Shown in pieces: positions 10,001 to 18,139 of a stretch of DNA of 64,000 bases (its first letter is position 1; every line of letters begins with the position of its first letter). Source of the stretch: Flavobacteriales bacterium (lineage in GTDB: Bacteria; Bacteroidota; Bacteroidia; UBA10329); NCBI GenBank assembly GCA_020635495.1, contig JACJZQ010000005.1, positions 142,500 through 206,499 on the forward strand, read 5' to 3'. A program made the position numbers and the translations under genes. The notes beneath the pieces are model-generated. The model did not search any database and was not told the DNA's origin. It saw nothing but the letters and a program-made list of their open reading frames with translations.

Positions 10001-11130
10001 GAACGTTTGCGCCTTGGAAATTGGCCAGTCACAAAGACAGTCTAATGTCTCCAACTTGGGAGAAATTCAAGTCGTTGAATGACCTTGAGAACCTTGCAAG
10101 TGTTGATATTGAGATCACTACCAACAGAGACCTATGGACACGCTGTCCAGTGTTTGAAGTTGGTGATGATTTTGTACCAACCATTGGAGATGCCGAAAGA
10201 TTCAACCTAAGAATGAGTCCGTCAGTTGATAAGGACGGAAATCCTGATGGTTCTGGAACATTCGGTATGGGTTGGTTCCCTGGGTTTGCGGTCAACGTGG
10301 AAACGGGTGAGCGTCTGAATATGGCGTTCGGTGAGAACTCTTGGTTGCAGAACAGCAATGGCGCAGACATGATCTGGAACCCAACAGATGAGGTGTTCGA
10401 TGGAAACTTCGACCCAGACCTATTAACGCCATTCGTCAACCCACTTTTCGGTGGTGGTCACTACATCTATGTGTTCGGTCACAATGGAGATGATCCGGAT
10501 GATGATGTTCCGGCATACGATGAAGGCCAGTTCATCTTCAACAAGTTGTCTGAGAACAACTACAATCCAGGCGACCCATCAAAACGAAGAGTTTACAAGG
10601 ATGCAATGTGGGTTGGTGTTCCTATCCTAGCACCTAACTCAAGGTTGTTGGAGAGTGTGGTAAACATCGAACTTCGAGTAACAAAACCTTACAGAGAGAA
10701 TTTTGCTCCAGGATGGTCAGTGTCTCAGGCGGTTAACGATAACCTTCCGATGTACACTTTTACAACGGCAGATTTCGCTACGGTTCGTGAGGATATCCCA
10801 ACTGCAGAAAATGCATTGGACATCATCCGCGCGGTTCCTAACCCTTATTATGCGTACTCTGAATATGAATCTAATCAGTTGGAGAACATCGTTAAGATCA
10901 CCAACCTTCCAAAAGTGTGTACTGTAAGTATTTACACAGTGAACGGTATCCTAGTTAGACAGTTCAAGAAGGATTCACCGATCACATCATTGGATTGGGA
11001 TCTTAAGAACCACAAGGACATTCCTGTGGCTAGCGGGCTTTACCTGATCCATGTAGATGCGCCTGGTATTGGAGAGAAAGTGATCAAATGGTTCGGAACC
11101 ATAAGACAGATCGACCTGCAGTCGTTCTAA
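7075..11130 (+). CDS. large secreted protein with C-terminal T9SS type A-like sorting domain
   Basis: A 1351-residue protein starting MVMFKRF (an ATG two codons later is equally possible), with a signal peptide ending at SIAQA. The body is rich in Gly, Asp, Asn and aromatic residues, with acidic turns such as FDADGSGSYNPEEGGDYPYYD that could bind calcium. I recognise no enzyme motif. Near the C-terminus, IIRAVPNPYYAYSEYE leads into VSIYTVNGILVRQF and ASGLYLIHVDAPGIGEKVIKWF, the strand pattern of a T9SS type A domain, followed by a short tail. It sits between a TonB receptor and a PorV/PorQ-family protein, and the three are probably co-transcribed from 3224-3256. It is probably a surface-exposed structural or binding protein. 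Confidence 0.8.
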   Translation: MVMFKRFRILVAVAIVFGSFSIAQAEKTKGLAGSNAPVTNNSGPKDLAADCLPPAASIELDLNNVRTLIHSGGDMWWDLQSVAQYEVPKGGGVHALYAGSLWMGGVDVNNQLKVAAVRFRQVGYDFWPGPLNTTTAEIDPGTCSEYDRFFPITRAEVDQWVAYNLSDDPEGEYPGYVIPESILDWPAHGDLTAGQDYNLAPYFDADGSGSYNPEEGGDYPYYDLNPTDFDCLSEREVKLFGDETLWWVFNDKGNIHTETGANPIGMEIRGQAFAFATNDEINDMTFYNYELINRGSFTLTNTYFAQWVDADLGFAEDDYVGCDVRRGLGYCYNGNAVDGTGGPQQYGENPPAIGVDFFQGPYQDNDGVDNPLYSNCEVQQALSEDGIVYGGIGVGYGDGIADNERFGMRRFVYHNNSGGGGNPAQTDPSTGADYYNYMRGIWLDGSPMCYGANGHPSSGCDQGTLAGYMFPGDSDPCGWGTNGNPQVEWTEQTANNVPFDRRFMQSAGPFTLEPGAVNDITVGVVWARANDASDPFESVEKVRVVDDKAQALFDNCFVLIDGPDAPELSIVELDKELILTLINPAASNNSNEDYAAVDPFIVSPDGQTWDNIYRFEGYQIFQLKDETVSSSELTNPDLARLVAQCDIENIDPLTNAPIAQLVNFSFSEELNASIPVEMVNGENEGLRHSFRITQDQFASGNNQLVNHKKYYYMAVAYAYNNYKTYDQNDPLQLDGQKVPYLAGRKNAFGGAIESVVAIPHIVAPEESGTILSAQYGDGPQLTRIEGQGNGGRDLALVRQSVEDIANAPNARFEQITYAAGRGPVDIKVVDPKNLPNAEFVFKMLDSITPGDLEDAYWSLECIGGDCPTIGSGTETIVYADKPIGLSNGNEQIIPEWGLSVFLEQTIDPGDEASGNGFIDGRISFAGTKFWLTGISDIDGGTPLNWIRSGTLEDQNNPSNSDYAGDDNQVYETVLNGTFAPWKLASHKDSLMSPTWEKFKSLNDLENLASVDIEITTNRDLWTRCPVFEVGDDFVPTIGDAERFNLRMSPSVDKDGNPDGSGTFGMGWFPGFAVNVETGERLNMAFGENSWLQNSNGADMIWNPTDEVFDGNFDPDLLTPFVNPLFGGGHYIYVFGHNGDDPDDDVPAYDEGQFIFNKLSENNYNPGDPSKRRVYKDAMWVGVPILAPNSRLLESVVNIELRVTKPYRENFAPGWSVSQAVNDNLPMYTFTTADFATVREDIPTAENALDIIRAVPNPYYAYSEYESNQLENIVKITNLPKVCTVSIYTVNGILVRQFKKDSPITSLDWDLKNHKDIPVASGLYLIHVDAPGIGEKVIKWFGTIRQIDLQSF

Positions 11131-11168
11131 TTTGAAAGAGAGAGTTTATTCTATTGAAGAAACACGAT

Positions 11169-12260
11169 ATGAGAAGAGTTTTAACAACATGTTTCATTGC
11201 GTTGATGGCGGGAGTAACAACCCTACCGTCAATGGCCGGTAACCCTGACCGAGCTGGTCAGGCCGGAGCAACTGAACTGCTAATTAACCCGTGGGCAAGA
11301 AGTTCTGGCTTTGCTGGAGCCAATACAGCTTCGGTAAGAGGATTAGAGGCTCAGTACCTGAATATTGCAGGTATGGCCTTTACAAGAAAAACCGAAGTGC
11401 TTTTTGCCAATACACAGTGGTTGGTTGGTTCTGGAGTAATGATCAATTCTTTTGGTCTGTCTCAGAAGATCGGTGATGCTGGCGTTATTGGCCTTGGCGT
11501 AATGAACATGAGCTTTGGAGAGATTGACATTACAACTGCCAATCTTCCTGAAGGAGGAGTTGGAACCTACACTCCAAACTTCTTGAACATCGGAGTTTCT
11601 TACGCAAAGAACTTCTCTAATAGTATCAATGGAGGGATTACTGTGCGTGTTATCAATCAGAATATCTCAAACCTGAGTGCTACTGGTGTGGCGTTCGACT
11701 TTGGAATTTCGTACACAACTCAGTTGGGTAGCCGGGATAAGGAAAAGAATAAAGACAACCTACAATTCGGTATCTCATTGAAAAACGTAGGACCACCAAT
11801 GAAGTACAAAGGTGATGGACTATCTAGACGTGCCACGCTACCAGGTGCAGACAACAGTCTTACAATGGAATTCCGTACAGAACGGTTCGAGATTCCAACA
11901 TCTCTTAACATTGGTGTTACTTACCATTGGAGAGATGCCAAGATGATCAACAGAATCACGCCTGCCGTCAACTTCACATCCAACAGTTTTACGAAAGACC
12001 AGTTCAATTTCGGATTGGAGTACTCTTTCAAAGACATGTTCATGGTAAGAGGTGGTTACGTGCTTCAGTTCGGTAAGGGAGATGAGACCATTGCAGCATC
12101 AGCACTTACTGGCCCTAGCGCTGGAGCAACAGTTGAATTCGGACTTGGTAAGAAAGGTTCTGACAAGAGTAGTAGAACAAAATTGGGTATCGACTACTCT
12201 TACCGCCATACGAACCCATTTTCAGGAGTACACGCCATCGGAATCCGATTGGCACTCTGA
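11169..12260 (+). CDS. PorV/PorQ-family outer-membrane protein
   Basis: A 363-residue protein is predicted from the ATG at 11169; a TTG at 11154 adds five residues. The signal peptide ends near SMAGN. The mature N-terminus GATELLINPWARSSGFAGANTASVRGLEAQYLNIAGMAF is the typical PorV/PorQ opening, and alternating amphipathic strands follow to the end (HAIGIRLAL), as in the 14-strand FadL-like barrel. PorV binds T9SS C-terminal domains and carries cargo from the translocon to the attachment complex; PorQ and other paralogues are less understood. Its place after a T9SS substrate gene suggests a dedicated shuttle for that substrate. A strong terminator follows. Confidence 0.85.
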   Translation: MRRVLTTCFIALMAGVTTLPSMAGNPDRAGQAGATELLINPWARSSGFAGANTASVRGLEAQYLNIAGMAFTRKTEVLFANTQWLVGSGVMINSFGLSQKIGDAGVIGLGVMNMSFGEIDITTANLPEGGVGTYTPNFLNIGVSYAKNFSNSINGGITVRVINQNISNLSATGVAFDFGISYTTQLGSRDKEKNKDNLQFGISLKNVGPPMKYKGDGLSRRATLPGADNSLTMEFRTERFEIPTSLNIGVTYHWRDAKMINRITPAVNFTSNSFTKDQFNFGLEYSFKDMFMVRGGYVLQFGKGDETIAASALTGPSAGATVEFGLGKKGSDKSSRTKLGIDYSYRHTNPFSGVHAIGIRLAL

Positions 12261-12282
12261 TAAGATTTTTCTATCTTCAAGT

Positions 12283-12310
12283 AAAGAATCCCGATAGTTC
12301 GGGATTCTTT
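12283..12310 (+). terminator. rho-independent terminator, 12-bp perfect stem
   Basis: AAAGAATCCCGA (12283-12294), loop TAGT, then the exact complement at 12299-12310, followed by TTGTTTT. It closes the TonB receptor-T9SS-PorV operon and separates it from greA. Confidence 0.9.
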
Positions 12311-12337
12311 TGTTTTGATACCCCATAGACTTTAGTT

Positions 12338-12805
12338 ATGAGTACATATTTGACAAAGGAGGGAATGGATAAGCTGAAAAAAGAGCTAGACCATTTGAAA
12401 AGAGTAGAACGCCCTTCCATATCTGCGCAGATAGCAGAAGCAAGAGACAAAGGAGATCTTTCCGAGAATGCGGAATATGATGCGGCCAAAGAGGCACAAG
12501 GCCTCCTGGAACTCAAGATTTCCAAACTGGAAGCCACATTGAGCGATGCCGTTGTCATTGACGAATCACAGCTCGATAAGGATAAGGTTCTGATTCTTTC
12601 CAAAGTGAAGTTGAAAAACCAAGCCAATGGAATGGAATTCGAGTATACCCTTGTACCTGAAAATGAGGCCGATCTTAAAGCCAAGAAGATATCTGTTGAA
12701 TCTCCTATCGGGAAGGGATTGCTTGGTAAGAAGGTTGGAGATGTTGCGGCAATCCAAGTGCCAAATGGCATCATGAACTTTGAAGTACTCGAAATAGGCC
12801 GATAA
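12338..12805 (+). CDS. greA: transcription elongation factor GreA
   Basis: A 155-residue factor that enters the RNA polymerase secondary channel and stimulates cleavage of backtracked transcripts. The N-terminal coiled coil has the tip motif GDLSENAEYDAAKE, whose acidic residues act in catalysis. The C-terminal FKBP-like domain includes SPIGKGLLGKKVGD. Length and order match the family. The stop is directly followed by the ATG of the HIT gene at 12806, so the two are co-transcribed. Confidence 0.96.
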   Translation: MSTYLTKEGMDKLKKELDHLKRVERPSISAQIAEARDKGDLSENAEYDAAKEAQGLLELKISKLEATLSDAVVIDESQLDKDKVLILSKVKLKNQANGMEFEYTLVPENEADLKAKKISVESPIGKGLLGKKVGDVAAIQVPNGIMNFEVLEIGR

Positions 12806-13201
12806 ATGGCAAGTATTTTCACTCGGATTGTCAACGGAGAAATTCCAAGCTATAAGGTTGCGGAATCAGAACTGTGCTATGCATTCTTGGATATCAATCC
12901 GCTGGCTAAGGGGCACACGCTGGTAATCCCCAAAAAAGAGGTGGATTACCTTTTTGATGTTGAGGACGAGTTGTATGCTGAACTCATGCTTTTTGCCAAA
13001 CGCGTTGGCAAGGCAATAGAAAAAGTGGTGCCTTGCGAGCGTATTGGAGTTACAGTGATTGGATTGGAAGTACCACATGCGCATGTGCATCTCATTCCTA
13101 TCAATGCTCTCAATGATATGAACTTTGCTAAGCCAAAGGTTCAGATGTCATCGGATGAGTTAAAGACGTTGGCCAGCGCAATTGCTGAGACATTCGTTTA
13201 A
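12806..13201 (+). CDS. HIT-family nucleotide hydrolase/transferase
   Basis: A 131-residue histidine-triad protein. The active-site H91-A-H93-V-H95 followed by LIP is intact, and the upstream NPLAKGHTLVIPKKEVDYLFD matches the HINT/Fhit-like fold. Such enzymes hydrolyse nucleoside phosphoramidates or adenylylated compounds; the physiological substrate is not known. It starts directly after the greA stop and its last four bases overlap the 3' end of ruvC on the other strand. Confidence 0.93.
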   Translation: MASIFTRIVNGEIPSYKVAESELCYAFLDINPLAKGHTLVIPKKEVDYLFDVEDELYAELMLFAKRVGKAIEKVVPCERIGVTVIGLEVPHAHVHLIPINALNDMNFAKPKVQMSSDELKTLASAIAETFV

Positions 13202-13752
13202 GCCTTTCTATTGGGGTTTTCCTTTAGGAAAGAGGCCCAACCAGAATAACTTTTAGAGCTGGAAGAAACCCCAGAGCTGTTGAAATAGTGGCAAACGGCA
13301 GCCGCGAGTCCATCAGTAGCATCAAGCGGAATATCTTGAAACTTGGTGCCGAGCAGATTTTCTAACATGGCGCTTACTTGTTCTTTGCTTGCATTACCGT
13401 TTCCGGTAATGGCCTGCTTTATCTTTCTTGGCGAATATTCGGCAATGGGTAGATCCTTTGAAAGTGCTGCCGCAATAGCAACACCTTGCGCCCGTCCCAA
13501 TTTCAACATCGATTGAACATTCTTTCCAAAAAACGGAGCCTCAATTGCCAGATGTTCGGGTTGGTATTCTTCAATAATTGCAACGGTTCTATCAAAGATC
13601 TTCTTCAACCTATCGGGATGGTCTTTCAGTTTATCCAGTTTGATGACGCCCATCGTCAGCGCACTCAATTTCTTCCCATCGATCTGAATAAGTCCATAAC
13701 CCATTACCACAGTTCCAGGGTCAATGCCGAGTATGATCTTCGGTTTAGCCAA
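13198..13752 (-). CDS. ruvC: Holliday junction resolvase RuvC
   Basis: A 184-residue RNase H-fold endonuclease that cleaves Holliday junctions with RuvAB. The four catalytic acids are visible: D11 in GIDPG, E71 in LAIEAPFFGKN, and D144 and D147 in LDATDGLA. The only suitable start is a TTG at 13752, eight bases inside the end of the upstream methyltransferase gene, which suggests coupled translation. The last ~25 residues are a Ser/Lys-rich tail beyond the conserved fold. ruvA and ruvB are not nearby. Confidence 0.95.
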   Translation of the reverse strand: MAKPKIILGIDPGTVVMGYGLIQIDGKKLSALTMGVIKLDKLKDHPDRLKKIFDRTVAIIEEYQPEHLAIEAPFFGKNVQSMLKLGRAQGVAIAAALSKDLPIAEYSPRKIKQAITGNGNASKEQVSAMLENLLGTKFQDIPLDATDGLAAAVCHYFNSSGVSSSSKSYSGWASFLKENPNRKA

Positions 13753-14488
13753 GAGCTGTTTTTTTGGTCAGTTGAGATAATACGATACCCGTGGCAATTC
13801 CAGCATTCAAAGATTCTACCTTTTGTTCTGACTCTAGATTAGGAACGGATATCAGGCCTTTGCAAGAAGAACGAATACCCTCCGAAAGTCCATGAGATTC
13901 GCTGCCGATCGCTAGAATGGTTTTCTTGAACGGTTTGAAGTCGAATATTGAATCACCATACATGTCCGTTCCGCAAATGGCATAGCCATGATCATCAGCT
14001 TGCTTCAAAACATTATCAATCTCTGTATAAAGAATGGAAACGTGAAACAAAGCACCCATCGTGCTCTGCACCACTTTACGGTCGTACGCATCTACACAAT
14101 CATTGATGCAAACAATATCGGTAACGCCAAACCATTTCGCGGTTCTGACAATGGTTCCCATGTTCCCAGGATCGCTGATTCCATCAAGAAGCAGAACAAG
14201 TGGCTTTTCCCATGAAAATTGAGTGGTAGGAATCCTTGCCAACGCCAAAACACGATTGGGATTTTTCAGTCCAGAGATTCGTCCCAGTTCCTTTTCTGAA
14301 ATCACAATGTGATCATTAGGAAGAAAATCAAGTGCTTCTGTTGCATACACACGCTCAATCTCGAGGCCTGAATTCAGAAGTTCCTTAACAGGTTTAATCC
14401 CTTCTGTTACAAACAGTCCGTACTCTTTCCGGAATTTCTTCTGTTGTAACGACCGAACGAATTTGATGTCTGCTACGGAAATGGTCAA
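13745..14488 (-). CDS. TrmH/SpoU-family RNA 2'-O-methyltransferase
   Basis: A 247-residue SPOUT methyltransferase using S-adenosylmethionine. A short N-terminal substrate-binding domain (LFVTEGIKPVKELLNSG) precedes the knotted catalytic domain with its three motifs: DGISDPGNMGTIVRTA, AIGSESHGLS and ESLNAGIATGIV. The family modifies ribose in 23S rRNA or tRNA, and the exact target cannot be read from sequence. No ATG occurs near the N-terminus, so a TTG at 14488 is taken as start. It is divergent from the BamA-like gene and overlaps ruvC by eight bases. Confidence 0.9.
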   Translation of the reverse strand: MTISVADIKFVRSLQQKKFRKEYGLFVTEGIKPVKELLNSGLEIERVYATEALDFLPNDHIVISEKELGRISGLKNPNRVLALARIPTTQFSWEKPLVLLLDGISDPGNMGTIVRTAKWFGVTDIVCINDCVDAYDRKVVQSTMGALFHVSILYTEIDNVLKQADDHGYAICGTDMYGDSIFDFKPFKKTILAIGSESHGLSEGIRSSCKGLISVPNLESEQKVESLNAGIATGIVLSQLTKKTALG

Positions 14489-14502
14489 GGCTTGGTTCGG
14501 TC

Positions 14503-14535
14503 TTTGTGTTCTGTTAGAAACCTCTTCTAACTTTG
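14503..14535 (+). promoter_or_regulatory. Bacteroidota-type promoter of the TamL-like gene
   Basis: TTTG at 14503-14506, a 21-base spacer, and an exact TAnnTTTG match (TAACTTTG) at 14528-14535, 25 bases before the start of the BamA/TamA-family gene. Confidence 0.65.
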
Positions 14536-14560
14536 TCCAAAGGTCAGAAATTCAAACAAT

Positions 14561-16963
14561 TTGACGAGCAAACCATCTTCTTGGCTTTTACTGCTGACCT
14601 TGGCCATTGTGGCTGCGTCATGTTCGCCAACCAGAAAGTTGGCAGAAGGCGAGTTTCTGCTCACTAAAAATGTGATTGAAAACGATAGCAAGGTTGTTTC
14701 CAAAGGAGACCTTGAAAGCTTTCTAAGACAAAAGCCTAATAGGAGAGTTTTCGGTTTCTACCGCTTCCACCTTCAGGTATACAACTTGGTTAATCATGAA
14801 AAGCTTGAGGAGAGGGTTCAGGTTCTGACCGAGAAGAATGCGAAGCGAAACGCCAAGAGAAAGCTGAAGGGTAAGGAGCCAAAAGAAAGAAGGCGGTCGT
14901 TTTGGGAATGGCTGGAGGATATTGGCGAGGAGCCAGTGATCTATGATGCGCTGACATCAGAGAAATCTGCAGAACAGTTGGAGATCTACTTGAAAGGCAA
15001 AGGCCATTTCAATGCTTCTGTATCAGATACGGTAGAATTCAACCCGAAGAGAAAAAAGGCAAAGGCCATTTACACCGTTAATAGTGGTACGCCTTACAAG
15101 GTGCGAAAACTCAATTATAGAATTGAAGACAATCGGCTTTCTCGCCTCATAAAACCGGCACGTGGAAGGGAGATCATTCTAAGAGACGGGATGAACTACG
15201 ATGTGGAGAAATTTCAGGAAGAGCGGGAGCGGATCGAGCGTAATCTGAAGAGCAACGGCTACTACGCTTTCTCTGATGATTATGTGCGATTGGAAGTGGA
15301 TACCAACCTCAATTCACATCAGGCAGACATCACCATTACCATAGCAAAACCGCAAGTGGCAGACACTTCCAAAATGGTATCCGATGGGCACCAGACCTAT
15401 ATGGTGAGGAACATATATGTCCATACCGACTACGACCAAAAGAAGATCGGTAAGGTGAAGTACGATACGCTTGTTTACAACGGTGTGCATTTCATCTATG
15501 AGGGGGAATTCAAGCATCGGCCAGAGATGCTTTTGGATAAGATATTCTTCAAAACCGGAGACCTATACCGAATCAAAAGAGGTGAGTTGACGTACCGCTA
15601 CCTGTCTAGTTTACGAGCCTATAAGTTCATCAATTTAGCCTACACGGAACATCGGAATGCAAACGGTAAAATGGTGTTGGACTGCCACATCAATCTAACC
15701 CCTGGTCTGAGGCAAGCGTACGCCATTGAGTTACAAGGAACCAACACAGAAGGTAATCTCGGTGTCTCTGGTTCCTTCATTTACAAGAACAAGAACCTTT
15801 TCAGGGGAGCTGAGATACTGCAATTCAAGATCACAGGCGGATTGGAGTCGCAGGTGGTGGCCAGCAACATCGAAAACCAGAACATTAATGGGGTTCTACC
15901 ATTCAACACCATCGAGGTAAATCCAGAGATAAGTCTCATTTTCCCGAAGCTTTTGGTGCCTTTCAGACCGCATCGCATTGTCCGGTACGGAGACCCGAAG
16001 TCTATCATTTCGGTTGGATACAACTACCAGCAACGACCCGACTACACACGTTCCATTTTCAACGCCAAATTCGGGTATCAGTGGATGCAGAATCAGAATG
16101 CCAGACACTTCCTGAATCCTCTTGAAGTCAACTTCGTGAACATCTATAATGAAGCTCCTGCCTTTCGAGAAAGGATAAACTCCCTTAGAGATAAACTGTT
16201 GGTCAACACCTTCAGTCCGCACCTTACCACAACCACCAATTACACGTACATCTTCTCAAATCAGAGGGTGAACAAGAAGGGGAATTTCAGCTATTTCAAG
16301 GCAAGGTTGGAGAGTTCTGGTAACATTCTTCGCGGAATTATGGCTTTGGCGCAAGCGGAAAAGGATACCAATAACAGTTATCGCATTTTCAATGTCCCTT
16401 TCTCGCAGTACTTGAAGTATGAAGTTGATTACAGAAAATACTGGCAGGTCACCAATTTCAGTCAGTTGGTTTTCAGGGTAAATCAGGGCATTGGTTTTCC
16501 ACTTCTTAACTTGGGAGTACTACCTTTTGAAAGTGCCTTTTTCGGAGGTGGTGCAAATGGTATTCGTGCTTGGTCTGCACGTTCGTTGGGCCCTGGTTCT
16601 CTACCAGATTCTCTAAACCTGCAGGATCAATTTGGAGATATCAAATTGGAAATAAACCTCGAATACAGATTCGATATATACCGTTGGTTCAAGGGAGCGC
16701 TCTTTGCTGATGCTGGTAACGTTTGGTTGATCAAAAAGGATGAGGACAGGCCAGGTGGTTTGTTCGAATTCAAAGACTTTTATAAGGAACTGGCGTTGGG
16801 CGCAGGTGTCGGTATCCGGCTCGACTTCAGTTTCTTCATCATCCGTTTTGATGTGGCAACACCTTTCCACGATCCGGGAAGACCGGTAAACGACCGTTGG
16901 GCCATCAAGGATTTCGAATGGTCTGATGTCAATCTGAATCTGGGAATCGGATATCCGTTCTGA
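14561..16963 (+). CDS. lipoprotein BamA/TamA-family outer-membrane protein (TamL-like)
   Basis: An 800-residue Omp85-family protein. The signal peptide has a lipobox (VAASC, Cys21), so the N-terminus is lipidated, a feature of the Bacteroidota TamL group and not of BamA itself. POTRA-like repeats occupy roughly residues 25-400 (for example YTVNSGTPYKVRKLNYRI and IFFKTGDLYRIKRGELTYRYLSSLRAYKFINLAY). The C-terminal barrel contains the strand-turn FFGGGANGIRAWSARSLGPGS, the VRGF-like lid segment, and ends in LGIGYPF with terminal Phe. It inserts or exports outer-membrane components, usually with TamB, which is not in this window. The start is a TTG; an in-frame stop lies upstream and no ATG intervenes. 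Confidence 0.88.
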   Translation: MTSKPSSWLLLLTLAIVAASCSPTRKLAEGEFLLTKNVIENDSKVVSKGDLESFLRQKPNRRVFGFYRFHLQVYNLVNHEKLEERVQVLTEKNAKRNAKRKLKGKEPKERRRSFWEWLEDIGEEPVIYDALTSEKSAEQLEIYLKGKGHFNASVSDTVEFNPKRKKAKAIYTVNSGTPYKVRKLNYRIEDNRLSRLIKPARGREIILRDGMNYDVEKFQEERERIERNLKSNGYYAFSDDYVRLEVDTNLNSHQADITITIAKPQVADTSKMVSDGHQTYMVRNIYVHTDYDQKKIGKVKYDTLVYNGVHFIYEGEFKHRPEMLLDKIFFKTGDLYRIKRGELTYRYLSSLRAYKFINLAYTEHRNANGKMVLDCHINLTPGLRQAYAIELQGTNTEGNLGVSGSFIYKNKNLFRGAEILQFKITGGLESQVVASNIENQNINGVLPFNTIEVNPEISLIFPKLLVPFRPHRIVRYGDPKSIISVGYNYQQRPDYTRSIFNAKFGYQWMQNQNARHFLNPLEVNFVNIYNEAPAFRERINSLRDKLLVNTFSPHLTTTTNYTYIFSNQRVNKKGNFSYFKARLESSGNILRGIMALAQAEKDTNNSYRIFNVPFSQYLKYEVDYRKYWQVTNFSQLVFRVNQGIGFPLLNLGVLPFESAFFGGGANGIRAWSARSLGPGSLPDSLNLQDQFGDIKLEINLEYRFDIYRWFKGALFADAGNVWLIKKDEDRPGGLFEFKDFYKELALGAGVGIRLDFSFFIIRFDVATPFHDPGRPVNDRWAIKDFEWSDVNLNLGIGYPF

Positions 16964-16997
16964 TTTTTCCTTCGCGATTCTCAGCGGCATAAATTTT

Positions 16998-17005
16998 TAG
17001 CTTTG
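16998..17005 (+). promoter_or_regulatory. -7 element of the aldolase promoter
   Basis: TAGCTTTG, an exact TAnnTTTG match, 22 bases before the aldolase ATG. No good -33 TTG is seen at the usual distance, so the call rests on the -7 box alone. Confidence 0.45.
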
Positions 17006-17027
17006 TGCCTCTCAAAAAATCAGCAAA

Positions 17028-18086
17028 ATGGCGTACGATAAAATTGTAGAACTACTTGGCGATAAAGCAGATTCGCTACTCAACCATAAAAGCACCACAA
17101 TTCCGAATGAAATGCTTACTCCTGCCGGAGGAGATTTCGTTGGTAGGGTTTTCTCTGATTCAAACAGAAGCAACCAGGTTTTGAACAGCATGGAGGCTAT
17201 TTACAGTCATGGAAGATTGGGAGGAACAGGTTACGTTTCCATCCTTCCTGTTGATCAAGGAATTGAGCACTCTGCGGCAGCAAGTTTTGCGCCTAACCCG
17301 ATTTATTTCGATCCTGAGAACATCGTTAAATTGGCCATTGAAGGAGGTTGTAATGCTGTAGCATCGACCTATGGAGTGTTGGCAGCCTGTTCTAGAAAGT
17401 ATGCCCACAAGATTCCTTTCATTGTTAAGATCAACCACAATGAGTTGATGACCTATCCGAACACGTTCGATCAGATCATGTTCGGCAACATTGAGAGCGC
17501 TTGGAACATGGGTGCTCAGGCCATTGGCGCAACCATTTACTTCGGTTCTGAAGAAAGCGACCGTCAGATACAGGAAGTTGCTGAGGCGTTTGAGTACGCT
17601 CACGAATTGGGAATGGCAACCATTCTTTGGTGCTATTTGAGAAACCCTGATTTCAAGAAGGATGGTGTGGATTATCACACCGCTGCCGACCTTACGGGCC
17701 AGGCCAACCACATTGGTGTAACCATTCAAGCAGATATCATCAAGCAGAAACTACCAACCAATAATGGTGGTTTCAATGCTATCGGATTCGGTAAAACGCA
17801 TCCTAAAGTTTACAGCGAGCTTTCTTCAGACCATCCTATAGATCTTTGTCGATATCAAGTTGCAAACTGCTACATGGGTAAAGTCGGTTTGATCAACTCT
17901 GGTGGTGCATCTGCAGGTGCAACAGACCTTTCAGAAGCAGTTGAAACTGCTGTTATCAATAAGCGAGCTGGAGGCCACGGACTTATCTCAGGAAGAAAGG
18001 CATTCCAGAAACCAATGAATGTAGGCGTTGAGCTTCTTAACGCAATTCAGGATGTTTATCTAGAAGATAAGGTTACCATCGCGTAA
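17028..18086 (+). CDS. fbaB: class I fructose-bisphosphate aldolase (DhnA/FbaB type)
   Basis: A 352-residue Schiff-base aldolase that interconverts fructose 1,6-bisphosphate with dihydroxyacetone phosphate and glyceraldehyde 3-phosphate. The DhnA-type pattern is clear: VSILPVDQGIEHSAAASF, then PFIVKINHNE, the strand NMGAQAIGATIYFGSEES, and the phosphate-binding LINSGGASAGATDL and GGHGLISGRKAFQKP. It is transcribed from its own promoter and followed 53 bases later by accD. Length is normal for the group. Confidence 0.93.
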   Translation: MAYDKIVELLGDKADSLLNHKSTTIPNEMLTPAGGDFVGRVFSDSNRSNQVLNSMEAIYSHGRLGGTGYVSILPVDQGIEHSAAASFAPNPIYFDPENIVKLAIEGGCNAVASTYGVLAACSRKYAHKIPFIVKINHNELMTYPNTFDQIMFGNIESAWNMGAQAIGATIYFGSEESDRQIQEVAEAFEYAHELGMATILWCYLRNPDFKKDGVDYHTAADLTGQANHIGVTIQADIIKQKLPTNNGGFNAIGFGKTHPKVYSELSSDHPIDLCRYQVANCYMGKVGLINSGGASAGATDLSEAVETAVINKRAGGHGLISGRKAFQKPMNVGVELLNAIQDVYLEDKVTIA

Positions 18087-18139
18087 GCGATAGGATTCAC
18101 CGCAGATCTGCACTAACTTCAATCTCGCAGGCAGAGGAA

